Source of the DNA: DAOVQB01 sp023128935
GTDB lineage: Bacteria > Eisenbacteria > RBG-16-71-46 > CAIMUX01 > WJJG01
Length of the DNA stretch: 18,301 nt
Assembly (NCBI GenBank): GCA_030628905.1
Contig: DAOVQB010000081.1
Span: 1-18,301 of the forward strand
Direction: 5' to 3'
Shown: piece by piece, positions 1-7,690 of the stretch
How positions within the stretch are numbered: position 1 is the stretch's first letter
Layout: every line of letters begins with the position of its first letter
The notes under the pieces: model-generated
Told to the model about the DNA's origin: nothing
Database searches by the model: none
What the model saw: only the letters and a program-made list of their open reading frames with translations
Translations under genes and position numbers: made by a program

Positions 1-157
1 ATCCGCGCAAACGCACCTGCCAGCGCCTCTGTGTCATCCCGAGCCGGCCAACACCGGCGCCAGAGCTCGGCCTCTTGAGCCCATTTGCCTTGCCCTGCAC
101 CCTCGACACCGGGCTCTCCACGCCAGAATGAGAACTGCTGGAGGGGCGGTGGGGGGA

Positions 158-185
158 TTGACGTTGGCGTCATCTGTGGTAGACT
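158..185 (+). promoter_or_regulatory. Candidate sigma70-like promoter upstream of ptsN
   Basis: TTGACG (158-163) and TAGACT (180-185) are separated by 16 bp, giving five of six and four of six consensus matches. Transcription would start near 191-193, about 180 nt before the first gene and directly before the hairpin at 200-219. That closeness is odd: a hairpin starting fewer than 10 nt after the start site could not terminate normally. Either the promoter is spurious or the hairpin forms the 5' end of the leader. Confidence 0.3.
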
Positions 186-199
186 CCCGGGCGATGCTG

Positions 200-228
200 C
201 GCATCGGAGATCCGATGCGTCTTTTTTT
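200..228 (+). terminator. Intrinsic terminator-like hairpin
   Basis: CGCATCGGA (200-208) and its exact reverse complement TCCGATGCG (211-219) flank a GA dinucleotide. They are followed by T, C and seven Ts (220-228). In practice the central bases form the loop, leaving a stem of about 7-8 bp with a U tract, the classic rho-independent pattern on the + strand. It probably ends a transcript entering from the left of the window, because no gene precedes it here. Confidence 0.65.
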
Positions 229-369
229 CTGGCGTATCTCCAGCAGCAATCCGGTGCATAATGGGCTGCCTTGCTTGAGGTGCGCAGGGCTGGCCGGACT
301 GGATGCGCGGTGGCTGTGGGGGTGAGAGGCTGATGGGTGGGGCGCCCCGCCCAGAAGGGGAGATCAGGC

Positions 370-876
370 ATGGGGCTTGCGGATCTGCTTAGACCAGAAT
401 TCATCCAGATCGATGGTCCGCCACTGAGCAAGGAGGGCATCATTCGTGCTCTAGTTGAGCCCCTTGCCACGGGTGGTTTTATCGAGGGCGTTTCGCAGGT
501 AACCCGGGCACTGATGGAGCGCGAGCGGGTGATGAGCACCGGCGTGGGCGAGGGAGTGGCCCTGCCTCACGCGCAGTGTCGTGCCGTCAAGAGGTTTGCG
601 GTTGCGATCGGACGGCCCAAGGAGCCGATTGACTTCCAGGCGCTGGACAATATGCCCGTGCAGCTGATTTTCCTGATTGTCGGCCCCGAGGATCGCACGG
701 GGCTAATGAGGATCCTCACCCGGATCTCGCGCCTGCTCTATACCGGCAATCTCCAGAAAAAGATCTTGAAGGCGCCGACGCCGGAAGCCGTGATTGAACT
801 CGTCGCTTCCGAGGAAGCCAAGCTGGGATGCGACAGTTCGTCAACGTTTCCCGATGAACCTGGGAGTTCGTCTTGA
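370..876 (+). CDS. ptsN: PTS IIA-like nitrogen-regulatory protein (PtsN family)
   Basis: A 168-residue cytoplasmic protein of the PTS EIIA type-2 (fructose/mannitol, PtsN) family. These proteins accept phosphate from HPr/NPr on a histidine and mostly act as regulators. The start of the protein (GLADLLRPEFIQID) matches the usual PtsN opening. The phosphorylatable His is H67 in GVALPHAQC, and a C-terminal helix region (LLYTGNLQKKIL) follows. ATG 370 is preferred over the in-frame GTG at 337 because AGAAGGGGAG lies about 6 nt upstream of it and family members begin there. The stop TGA overlaps the TTG start of the next gene by four bases, suggesting translational coupling. No sugar permease component is nearby, so a regulatory role is more likely than transport. 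The last 15 or so residues (Ser-rich) are not conserved family sequence. Confidence 0.88.
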   Translation: MGLADLLRPEFIQIDGPPLSKEGIIRALVEPLATGGFIEGVSQVTRALMERERVMSTGVGEGVALPHAQCRAVKRFAVAIGRPKEPIDFQALDNMPVQLIFLIVGPEDRTGLMRILTRISRLLYTGNLQKKILKAPTPEAVIELVASEEAKLGCDSSSTFPDEPGSSS

Positions 877-1292
877 GTGGCGTTTGGCATCGAATGAAAC
901 ACTGTGGTATCTGGGCGGCGCTGGCGCTCTATATCGGGCTGATCTTTTTCCTCTCGTCCCAGCCGCTCGTACCGACGGAGGATCCCTTTCCCCATTGGGA
1001 CAAGGTGGTGCACGGTGTTGAATACGGCATCCTGGGGTACCTGAGTCAACGAGCGGCAAGGCTGCGAGGGCGCGGGGGCACGGGGGTGCGGAGATGGATG
1101 TGCGTAGGCTTTGTGTTGCTGGGCGGGATGGGTGTGGCCGTAGCAGATGAACTGCTGCAGTCGACCGTACCCGGGCGCGTCACTAGCCTGTGGGATCTCG
1201 TGGCCGATACAGTGGGCTTGATGGGCGGACTGGCTCTGAATCTGAGCAAGCGACCGGTCTCCTGCGGTCGGGAATCGGGAGGAGCATCATGA
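873..1292 (+). CDS. VanZ-like family membrane protein
   Basis: A 139-residue membrane protein with the VanZ-like signature: a first membrane segment (about 12-30), then DPFPHWDKVVHGVEYGILG with the conserved D-K-x-x-H-x-x-x-Y pattern, a second membrane segment (about 75-92) carrying A-D-E-L-L-Q, and the S-x-x-D-x-x-A-D-x-x-G motif near 115-123. VanZ itself confers low-level teicoplanin resistance by an unclear mechanism. Most members of the family are uncharacterised, so resistance should not be inferred. TTG 873 is chosen because GGGAG ends six bases before it and it overlaps the ptsN stop. ATG 894 is an alternative giving a shorter N-terminus. The end overlaps aspS in an ATGA, placing it firmly in the ptsN-aspS transcription unit. 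Confidence 0.82.
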   Translation: MSGVWHRMKHCGIWAALALYIGLIFFLSSQPLVPTEDPFPHWDKVVHGVEYGILGYLSQRAARLRGRGGTGVRRWMCVGFVLLGGMGVAVADELLQSTVPGRVTSLWDLVADTVGLMGGLALNLSKRPVSCGRESGGAS

Positions 1293-3229
1293 GCTTGGAG
1301 AAGGAGAAACTGGCGGCGGCACCGGCAGGCAACAGCCCTGCTCCTGAGATTCTGGCAACGAGCCTGCGCACGCATACCTGCGGCTGCCTGCGCGGGAGCG
1401 ACGCGGGCAAGGATGTTGCGCTCACTGGTTGGGTCCACCGGATCCGGGACCATGGCGGTGTCTATTTCCTGGACCTTCGCGATCGCTACGGCATTACGCA
1501 GATCGTGACCCGGCCAGGGGAGGCTTCCGAGGAATTGCTCGGAGTGATAAAGGGGATGCGCCCGGAGTTTGTCGTACGTATCACAGGAACGGTCGCCGCA
1601 CGACCCGAGGGGATGGTCAACCGGGATCGTCCCACCGGGGAAATCGAGGTGGTTGCCAGGGAGGCCCGGATTTTAGCAGAGTCAGATACCCCTCCCTTCC
1701 AGATTGAGGGTGAAACCGAGGCAGGGGACGATCTGCGGCTGGAGTACCGCTATCTTGATCTCCGCCGCCCGGCCCTTCAGCGCGTGTTGCACATGCGCCA
1801 CAAGATCACGATCGCGGCGCGGCGCCATTTCGACGAGCACGGATTCCTGGAAATCGAAACCCCGATGCTCGTTAAACCCACTCCTGAGGGGGCGCGTGAT
1901 TTCCTGGTTCCAAGCCGGGAGCACCCTGGCCGCTTCTTCGCACTCCCGCAAAGCCCTCAGCTTTACAAACAGACGCTGATGGTCTCTGGTGTGGACCGCT
2001 ACTTCCAGTTGGCGCGCTGTCTGCGAGATGAAGATCTGCGCGCCGATCGCCAGCCCGAGCACACACAGATTGACATGGAGATGAGCTTTGCCGGCGAAGA
2101 GGATGTCTATGCAGTCATTGAGGGCATGATGGAAAGGATCTTCCGGGAGGTCCTCGGCGTGCAGATCGCACTGCCCTTCCCGCGGCTCGATTATGATGAG
2201 TGTCTGGACCGCTTCGGATCCGACAAGCCTGATCTGCGCTATGCGGGGGAGATTGTCGATGTAACCGATGTGCTGGATGGCTCCGCTTTCCGCCTTTTTG
2301 CGGCAGCCAAGGCCTCCGGGCAGCGGATCAAGGCGCTGGTTGTGCCGGGCGGGGCCTCGTTATCGCGCAAGGAATCCGACGCCCTGGAGGCGGAAGTCAA
2401 GCTGGCCGGGGCAAAGGGGTTGGCCCGGGCCAAGGTCAGCAACTGCGGTCTCGAGACGGGGTTCGCCAAGCACCTGGAATCCGATCGCACAACTGAGGTA
2501 CTCCGAGTCACAGGGGCGTCGGAGGGAGACCTGCTGGGTATCGTGGTGGATGAACCCCAGCGTGCCAACCGGTCGCTGGGGAGACTGCGTGCCCTCCTGG
2601 CTTCGCGACAAGCAGAGGCCCAACTCGCCGGCGGGGATGGAAGCCAGCCGGCTCTTGCGGATGCAGCAAAAGGCAAAGTGGGAGTGGTGCCGGGTGCGGC
2701 CCCTCGGGAGTTGCGTTTCCTGTGGGTGTGCCATTTCCCTCTCTTCGAGCGGCAGGAGGAGAGTGGCCGGATTCAGGCCGCCCACCACATGTTCACCATG
2801 CCGCTTGAGAAGGACGTGGCGATGCTCGAGGAGCAGCCCCTCGCCGTGCGCGCTCAGCTCTATGACCTCGTGCTAAACGGCGTGGAGCTTGGCAGTGGGA
2901 GCGTTCGGATCCACCGGCGCGAGATTCAGGAACGGGTACTAAAGCTGGTCGGTTTTGGCCCAGAGGAGGCTGAGCGGAGGTTCGGATTCCTGCTCAAGGC
3001 ATTCCAGTATGGTGCGCCGCCCCATGCCGGCATTGGGTTGGGGCTCGACCGTCTGGTCATGCTCATGGCTGGAGTTTCCTCGATCCGTGAGACGATTGCC
3101 TTCCCAAAGACAACCAGCGCGCTTTCCCTCGTGGATGGGGCCCCGGCCGAAGCGGATCCGGCGGACTTGCGTGACCTTCACATCAAGGTCGCAAGGCGCG
3201 AGTCTAGTGCTTCGTCGGAGGGCAGTTAG
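1289..3229 (+). CDS. aspS: Aspartyl-tRNA synthetase (probably non-discriminating)
   Basis: A 646-residue bacterial-type class IIb synthetase charging tRNA(Asp). In order it has an N-terminal OB-fold anticodon-binding domain (about 42-130, GWVHRIRDHGG), the catalytic core with motif 2 (R243 to Q260, RCLRDEDLRADRQPEHTQ), the bacterial GAD insertion (about 310-440), and motif 3 (GIGLGLDR, 581-588). H55 and G108 align with the His and Gly that, in the Pseudomonas aeruginosa enzyme, permit mischarging of tRNA(Asn). Discriminating enzymes such as that of E. coli have Leu and Lys there. This suggests the cell makes Asn-tRNA by the GatCAB amidotransferase route. It is longer than the usual ~590 residues because of an N-terminal extension of about 25 residues and a low-complexity insertion near 445-470. 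ATG 1289 has GGGAGGAG upstream and overlaps the vanZ stop. Confidence 0.95.
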   Translation: MSLEKEKLAAAPAGNSPAPEILATSLRTHTCGCLRGSDAGKDVALTGWVHRIRDHGGVYFLDLRDRYGITQIVTRPGEASEELLGVIKGMRPEFVVRITGTVAARPEGMVNRDRPTGEIEVVAREARILAESDTPPFQIEGETEAGDDLRLEYRYLDLRRPALQRVLHMRHKITIAARRHFDEHGFLEIETPMLVKPTPEGARDFLVPSREHPGRFFALPQSPQLYKQTLMVSGVDRYFQLARCLRDEDLRADRQPEHTQIDMEMSFAGEEDVYAVIEGMMERIFREVLGVQIALPFPRLDYDECLDRFGSDKPDLRYAGEIVDVTDVLDGSAFRLFAAAKASGQRIKALVVPGGASLSRKESDALEAEVKLAGAKGLARAKVSNCGLETGFAKHLESDRTTEVLRVTGASEGDLLGIVVDEPQRANRSLGRLRALLASRQAEAQLAGGDGSQPALADAAKGKVGVVPGAAPRELRFLWVCHFPLFERQEESGRIQAAHHMFTMPLEKDVAMLEEQPLAVRAQLYDLVLNGVELGSGSVRIHRREIQERVLKLVGFGPEEAERRFGFLLKAFQYGAPPHAGIGLGLDRLVMLMAGVSSIRETIAFPKTTSALSLVDGAPAEADPADLRDLHIKVARRESSASSEGS

Positions 3230-3321
3230 CCGATTGGGCCGCGGGAGTGCACGGCCCTGGGTCGCATGGGTGCCCTGCTTCAGGCGGAGGGGGGAGTTCT
3301 CGGGCTGCGAGTCTTTGGGCC

Positions 3322-3355
3322 TTGACAGATGGACCCGCGCGCCCGAAGTATTAAT
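3322..3355 (+). promoter_or_regulatory. Weak candidate promoter before the lipoprotein-phoH-recO operon
   Basis: A perfect TTGACA (3322-3327) lies 93 bp downstream of the aspS stop. The best A/T-rich element after it, TATTAAT (3349-3355), is 21 bp away, too far for a standard sigma70 promoter. With 18-bp spacing the -10 would be the poor AAGTAT. This is the largest gap between the two operons and the sensible place for a promoter, so it is reported at low confidence. Confidence 0.25.
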
Positions 3356-3457
3356 GAGAATGGAGTCACGGTTGCAGGTGGTTGGTGACAGGCGTGGGCA
3401 CGCGTGTACGGCCCGGCAGCCAAGTAGATACGCCCTATGTGTGCTGTGGAGAAAGCA

Positions 3458-3796
3458 ATGAACACACCACTGAGGTGCCGTCGAATGCCTGCGGGGAAGC
3501 CCGCGCGTTCAACGCAAGACGATCGGGGTAGATCAGGATTCCGCTGGGGCTGGCGTCCCTTGAGCCTGCTGATTGCCCTGGCTCTAGCGGTGAGTTCCTG
3601 CGGCGGCGGGCGAAACTGCCTCGTCATCCCCGCTCAAGTTGACTTAGTCAGCCAGCGCAGGGAGGCCGAGATCAAAACCCTGGAAACGAAGGCCAATCGG
3701 CTCGATCGCATGAAGCGCAGTCTGGAAGCCTCGAAAAAGCGTTGTGAGGATCTGAAGGCCGAGAAGCTCCTACTCGAGGAGCTGGAGTTGGATTGA
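3458..3796 (+). CDS. Small coiled-coil lipoprotein of unknown function
   Basis: A 112-residue predicted lipoprotein. A basic N-terminal region (1-33) precedes a hydrophobic stretch (35-46) and a lipobox V-S-S-C with the lipidated Cys at 48, followed by GGG. The mature part is short and highly charged. Heptad-like spacing of Leu, Ile and Met among Lys, Glu and Arg (about 65-112) predicts one alpha-helical coiled coil. ATG 3458 is preferred over ATG 3437 because GGAGA lies 5 nt upstream. ATG 3485 would give a more ordinary signal-peptide length. No family is recognised. The overall plan (short lipidated helix) recalls Lpp/OprI-type envelope spacers, but that is only an analogy. It sits 83 bp before another lipoprotein with a similar helical region plus a LysM domain. 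Confidence 0.68.
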   Translation: MNTPLRCRRMPAGKPARSTQDDRGRSGFRWGWRPLSLLIALALAVSSCGGGRNCLVIPAQVDLVSQRREAEIKTLETKANRLDRMKRSLEASKKRCEDLKAEKLLLEELELD

Positions 3797-3879
3797 ACGT
3801 GGGCCATGGGGTGAACGCTTGCCCGGTCGGTTCTGTGTGCGACGGGCGGGAACTGGCTGTGGGAATCGGGGGAGAGACA

Positions 3880-4434
3880 ATGGACGCAGGATGGATGGTG
3901 AAAGGATCGTGGGTACGCAGGGCTGTCCCTGGATGGAGGGGAGCCTTTCTGGGGATCCTAGTGGCATGGATATCGGTGCTGTGTGCCGGCTGCGGCGCTC
4001 CCCCCCCTGTCGAGCTACCCTCTCCCGATTCGGGATGTTTCCTGACGCTGGAGGAGCAGCAGGCACTGAGTGAGGCGCAACTGAAGGAATACTGCCAGAT
4101 GCTGGATGATCATCTGGTTTCGCTCCGGCGCGACATCAAACTGGCCAAGTTCATGACCGACAGCTTATCAACAGTCCTCGATTCAATTACCAATGCGCAC
4201 GGCAGAGTCAATGCGGAGGCGCGGGAACTGGAGAAGGATCTTAGGAGGATAAAGGCCGCGCGCGAACGGGCAACCGTATACCGCACCCAGGCGGGGGATA
4301 CCCTGATGAAGCTCTCCAGCCTCTTCTATGGAACGGCGGCCGATTGGCGGAAGATCTATGAAGCGAACCGGGACAAGATCAAGGACCCAGGGGTGCCGCT
4401 GTTGCGAGGCCTCGACTTGACGATTCCACGCTAG
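3880..4434 (+). CDS. LysM-domain lipoprotein
   Basis: A 184-residue predicted lipoprotein with an Arg-containing n-region (8-20), a hydrophobic segment (22-34) and lipobox L-C-A-G-C (Cys38). A helical, probably coiled-coil region (about 58-128) follows, then a C-terminal LysM domain (133-184: YRTQAGDTLMKLSSLFYG ... LDLTIP). LysM domains bind N-acetylglucosamine in peptidoglycan, so the protein would tether a membrane to the cell wall. ATG 3880 is preceded by GGGGGAGAG at good spacing. The frame is open back to 3793, but the upstream part has no signal peptide and no better start. The stop is only 5 bp before phoH. Together with the preceding coiled-coil lipoprotein it forms an envelope pair at the head of the operon. 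Interaction between the two is inferred, not seen. Confidence 0.82.
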   Translation: MDAGWMVKGSWVRRAVPGWRGAFLGILVAWISVLCAGCGAPPPVELPSPDSGCFLTLEEQQALSEAQLKEYCQMLDDHLVSLRRDIKLAKFMTDSLSTVLDSITNAHGRVNAEARELEKDLRRIKAARERATVYRTQAGDTLMKLSSLFYGTAADWRKIYEANRDKIKDPGVPLLRGLDLTIPR

Positions 4435-4439
4435 GAACT

Positions 4440-5426
4440 ATGTCAGAGGAAAGTCAACGAATCCTGCCCCTTGAAGGCCTCTCCCTCGTTGAACTCTTCG
4501 GGGAAAAGGACCGCCACCTGAGAGCGCTGGAAAGGCGCTTCGGAGTGCGTCTCGTAGCCCGTGACGCGCAGTTGATCATCTCAGGGTCCCAGGTCCGTGT
4601 TGATGACTCCATGCGGGTGTTGGAGCATCTTGTCGACCGCGTTCGCAGAGGTGATGCAATCACACAGGAGGATCTCACGTACGCCTTTTCCGTTGTCGAG
4701 AACCAGGAGCGAGCGGGTTCCCCAGACCCTCCCGAACTGGAGGAAGCCGAGGTTCTGCTCCGGGGAGACAAACGGTTTGTCAAGGTACGGACCTTCGGTC
4801 AGGCCCGCTACCTTGAGGCCATGAAGGCCTGTGACATCACGTTCGTCATCGGACCTGCCGGCACGGGCAAGACTTATTTGGCCGTGGCCTGGGCTGTCCG
4901 GTGTCTCAAGCAGAAGCTGGTCGATCGCATCATCCTTGTCAGGCCGGCGGTTGAGGCCGGGGAGAGCTTGGGCTTCTTGCCAGGCGACCTTCGGGAGAAG
5001 GTGGACCCTTACCTGCGGCCCCTCTACGATGCCTTGCGGGACATGGTCAGCTACGAAAAACTCCAGCGCTTCCTTCAGCTGGGCGTCGTGGAAGTGGCCC
5101 CCCTGGCCTATATGCGCGGTCGCACGCTCTCACGGGCCTTTGTGATCCTAGATGAGGCCCAGAACACAACGCTGCTGCAGATGAAAATGTTTCTGACCCG
5201 GCTGGGACCGGTGTCCCGAGCAGTGATCACAGGAGACGTGACACAGATCGACCTGGACGACCCCCACCGCTCAGGGCTTGTCAGGATCCGCAAGATCCTG
5301 GATGGAGTGGAGGGCATCGGATTCGTTTCGCTTTCCGCGGGTGATGTAGTTCGCCACCGGCTGGTGCGTAGTATCATAAACGCATTCGAGGCGGTTGAAA
5401 CACGAGACAATGGGAGCCTGGAGTGA
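4440..5426 (+). CDS. phoH: PhoH-like ATPase
   Basis: A 328-residue PhoH-family cytoplasmic ATPase of normal length (E. coli YbeZ type). An N-terminal KH-like region (about 15-75, FGVRLVARDAQLIISG) precedes the P-loop ATPase with Walker A GPAGTGKT (138-145) and Walker B VILDEAQN (D238, E239). The downstream TRLGPVSRAVITGDVTQIDL segment is typical of the family. PhoH/YbeZ proteins are linked to RNA and ribosome metabolism and work with YbeY, encoded two genes downstream here. ATG 4440 follows TAGGAAC and begins 5 bp after the LysM gene. The TGA stop shares one base with the start of the HD gene (TGATG), a coupled arrangement. Confidence 0.94.
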   Translation: MSEESQRILPLEGLSLVELFGEKDRHLRALERRFGVRLVARDAQLIISGSQVRVDDSMRVLEHLVDRVRRGDAITQEDLTYAFSVVENQERAGSPDPPELEEAEVLLRGDKRFVKVRTFGQARYLEAMKACDITFVIGPAGTGKTYLAVAWAVRCLKQKLVDRIILVRPAVEAGESLGFLPGDLREKVDPYLRPLYDALRDMVSYEKLQRFLQLGVVEVAPLAYMRGRTLSRAFVILDEAQNTTLLQMKMFLTRLGPVSRAVITGDVTQIDLDDPHRSGLVRIRKILDGVEGIGFVSLSAGDVVRHRLVRSIINAFEAVETRDNGSLE

Positions 5427-7690
5427 TGAAGCCCCATGGTGAGGGTCATGATCCGGCGCCGGGGCGAAGTTCGAGCAAAACGGCCTCCCCGGCCTGGCGG
5501 GCTCATTTCCAATGGCTCGCGGATTGGCCGCGTGCCCATCGCACAGCCATGCGGTGGCTTCTATTGGCCGGTGTCTTTCTCTCCGGGCTTAGCCTTTTCC
5601 CACAGCAGCAAGGCTATCAGCGGACGGCTTTCAGATTGGGGACGGTACAATCAAAGGCGGTTATCGCCGAGTTCGACTTTGATATCAACAAGGATCCCGA
5701 GACACTCGCCAATGAGCAGAGAGTGGCCATGGCGGCTGTTCCGCCAGTGCTTGTCTACGAAGACTCGGTCAAGGCCGAGGCACTGGCCGCGCTCGATCAG
5801 TTGAGCCGAACCATTGTTGCTTTGGATCAGAACCAAACCCCCGAAGAGCTCTACAACGATCGCAACGTCCCGATTCCCCTGAACGCCTATGTGGCCCTAC
5901 TGACACTGGATGCGGATGCGATCTTTGCCGGGGCGCGCGCCAAACTGAAGGACTACTTCGAACGCGGCATCATCTCAGAAGAAACCGAGGTATATCTCCA
6001 CGGAAGCGATCGTGCCACGCTACTCAAGGACGGTGTGGAGTGGGTTGGACCGATCACCCGCTTTGCTGGGCCGCTGAGTATCAAGCAGGATCTCGCGGAT
6101 GCGGGGAGACAGGGTTCGCAGGCCATGGCGGTTGCAGAGATCGTAGTGGCGTTCGCTGAGCCAAATGTCATTTACAATGCCCGGGCCACCCAGCAGCGGC
6201 GCTGGCTTGCGCGGGATGGGGTTGATCGAAGCATCGGCAGGGTGCTCAAGGGTGAAAAGATCATCGGCGCGCATGAACGGATCACACGTGACATGCTACG
6301 CAAGCTGGAATCGCACGAGTATTGGATGCAACAGAAGGCCGCCGATCTGATTTTGCGCGACCGGCTCCTTTCCTTTGCGGGACGTGCGCTTATGTTGCTC
6401 TTGTTGCTTGCGGGCTTTGCCCTCTATCTGGGAGCCTACCGGCGCGAGATATTGGATGATCTGAGCGACCTGCTGCTTGTTTCTACCACTTTTGCGGGGT
6501 TCCTCCTGCTGGCGGGGCTCATACTGACCGTCTTCAAGCTCTCAGGGTATCTTGTTCCCGTGGCCGGTTTCGCGGTCATGAGCGCGCTGCTCTACGACGA
6601 GCGCTTCTCGCTGGTCGCCACAGGTTTCCTCACCGCGACGATTGGGCTGGTTACCAACGAAGGCCTGATCTTCATTGTAATTGTGGGATTTGGGTCCGTG
6701 GCCGCTATCCTGAGCATCTATGAGTTGCGCGACCGCCGACAGCTCTACCGCCTGCTTCTCTATGTACCGCTGGTTCACCTGGCGACGCTGGCGGCCATGG
6801 GCATGGTAACGACCATGGCATTCGAGGAGGCTCTGGCCGCTGCTCTCTATCTGGTCGCAAATCCATTCCTCGCAGCGGGCTTCGCGCTCTTCGCAGTCCC
6901 GTTATCCGAGGCTGCCTTCGGCAAGTGCACGAACCTGACACTGCTTGAGCTGCTCGATCTGAACCGGCCGCTGCTCAGGCGATTGATGCTCGAGGCGCCT
7001 GGGACCTATCACCACTCGTTGATGGTTGGAACGCTCGCAGAGGCGGGGGCCTCGGCGATCGGCGCGAATCCGCTGATGGCTCGTGTGCAGGGCTACTACC
7101 ATGACATCGGGAAGATCAGGAAGCCGGAGTACTTCAGCGAGAACCTGGTCGCGGGGCGGAAGAACCCGCACGACAAACTGGCTACGGCCATGAGTCGCCT
7201 GATCCTCGAATCCCACGTGCGTGACGGCTTGACATTGGCGAAGGAATTTGGACTGCCGAAGATGGTGCGCGATGCGATCGCGCAGCATCATGGCACGAGC
7301 GTGATGACCTTCTTCTATCACAAGGCGCGCCAGAAAGACCCGCAGGCGCCGGCGACCGAATACTGCTATCCCGGACCGAGACCGCGCTCACGCGAAGTGG
7401 CTGTAGTGCTGCTTGCCGATCAGATCGATGCCGCCTCGCGTAGTCTGGAGGACCCGACGTCGAGCCGCCTGCGCGGCTTGATCAAGCAGCTGTGCGAGAA
7501 GCGCGCCCTCGATGGGGAACTGGACGAGAGCCACCTTACATTAAAGGATCTGGCGGATCTGCGGAACGCCTTCCTTCCCATCCTCACGGCTCTTTTCCAT
7601 GGGCGCCCCAGCTACCCGAAGGTGGAGCAAAATCGTGGCAAAGTCTCAGCGGGTCCACCTGCTGAACAGGCAGCGAAAACTGAAGCTTGA
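5426..7690 (+). CDS. pgpH: 7TM-HD domain protein, cyclic-di-AMP phosphodiesterase (PgpH-like)
   Basis: A 754-residue inner-membrane protein of the 7TMR-HDED/PgpH (YqfF) family, which hydrolyses cyclic di-AMP to pApA. One membrane segment (about 40-58) leads to an extracytoplasmic domain (about 60-310). A block of hydrophobic helices (about 320-505) follows, then a cytoplasmic HD domain with H529-H530 (YHHSLMVGTLAE) and H559-D560 (YYHDIGKIRKPEYF), the HD/HDIG metal ligands. The C-terminus is Lys/Ala-rich. ATG 5426 is used (an adjacent GTG at 5423 is in frame); GGGAGCCTGGAG is just upstream. Position between phoH and ybeY is the usual one for this family. The 3' end overlaps ybeY by 56 bp. No diadenylate cyclase is visible, so the cyclic-di-AMP assignment rests on family membership. 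Confidence 0.92.
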   Translation: MKPHGEGHDPAPGRSSSKTASPAWRAHFQWLADWPRAHRTAMRWLLLAGVFLSGLSLFPQQQGYQRTAFRLGTVQSKAVIAEFDFDINKDPETLANEQRVAMAAVPPVLVYEDSVKAEALAALDQLSRTIVALDQNQTPEELYNDRNVPIPLNAYVALLTLDADAIFAGARAKLKDYFERGIISEETEVYLHGSDRATLLKDGVEWVGPITRFAGPLSIKQDLADAGRQGSQAMAVAEIVVAFAEPNVIYNARATQQRRWLARDGVDRSIGRVLKGEKIIGAHERITRDMLRKLESHEYWMQQKAADLILRDRLLSFAGRALMLLLLLAGFALYLGAYRREILDDLSDLLLVSTTFAGFLLLAGLILTVFKLSGYLVPVAGFAVMSALLYDERFSLVATGFLTATIGLVTNEGLIFIVIVGFGSVAAILSIYELRDRRQLYRLLLYVPLVHLATLAAMGMVTTMAFEEALAAALYLVANPFLAAGFALFAVPLSEAAFGKCTNLTLLELLDLNRPLLRRLMLEAPGTYHHSLMVGTLAEAGASAIGANPLMARVQGYYHDIGKIRKPEYFSENLVAGRKNPHDKLATAMSRLILESHVRDGLTLAKEFGLPKMVRDAIAQHHGTSVMTFFYHKARQKDPQAPATEYCYPGPRPRSREVAVVLLADQIDAASRSLEDPTSSRLRGLIKQLCEKRALDGELDESHLTLKDLADLRNAFLPILTALFHGRPSYPKVEQNRGKVSAGPPAEQAAKTEA

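Larger units (their letters stand above)
1..369. other. Upstream region without a convincing gene
   Basis: No reading frame here has a credible start, a ribosome binding site or a recognisable product. The stretch holds a plausible sigma70-type promoter (158-185) and a hairpin followed by a T run (200-228), both listed separately. The last 15 bases before 370 hold the ribosome binding site of the first gene. The left part may be the 3' flank of a gene outside the window. Confidence 0.5.

Noticed and set aside
128..325. 65-codon + strand frame before ptsN
   Set aside because: It runs through the terminator-like hairpin, has no good ribosome site at its start and no recognisable product.
873..1292. 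VanZ-like gene as an antibiotic resistance determinant
   Set aside because: Only general VanZ-like family features are visible, it sits in a housekeeping operon, and no other van genes are present.
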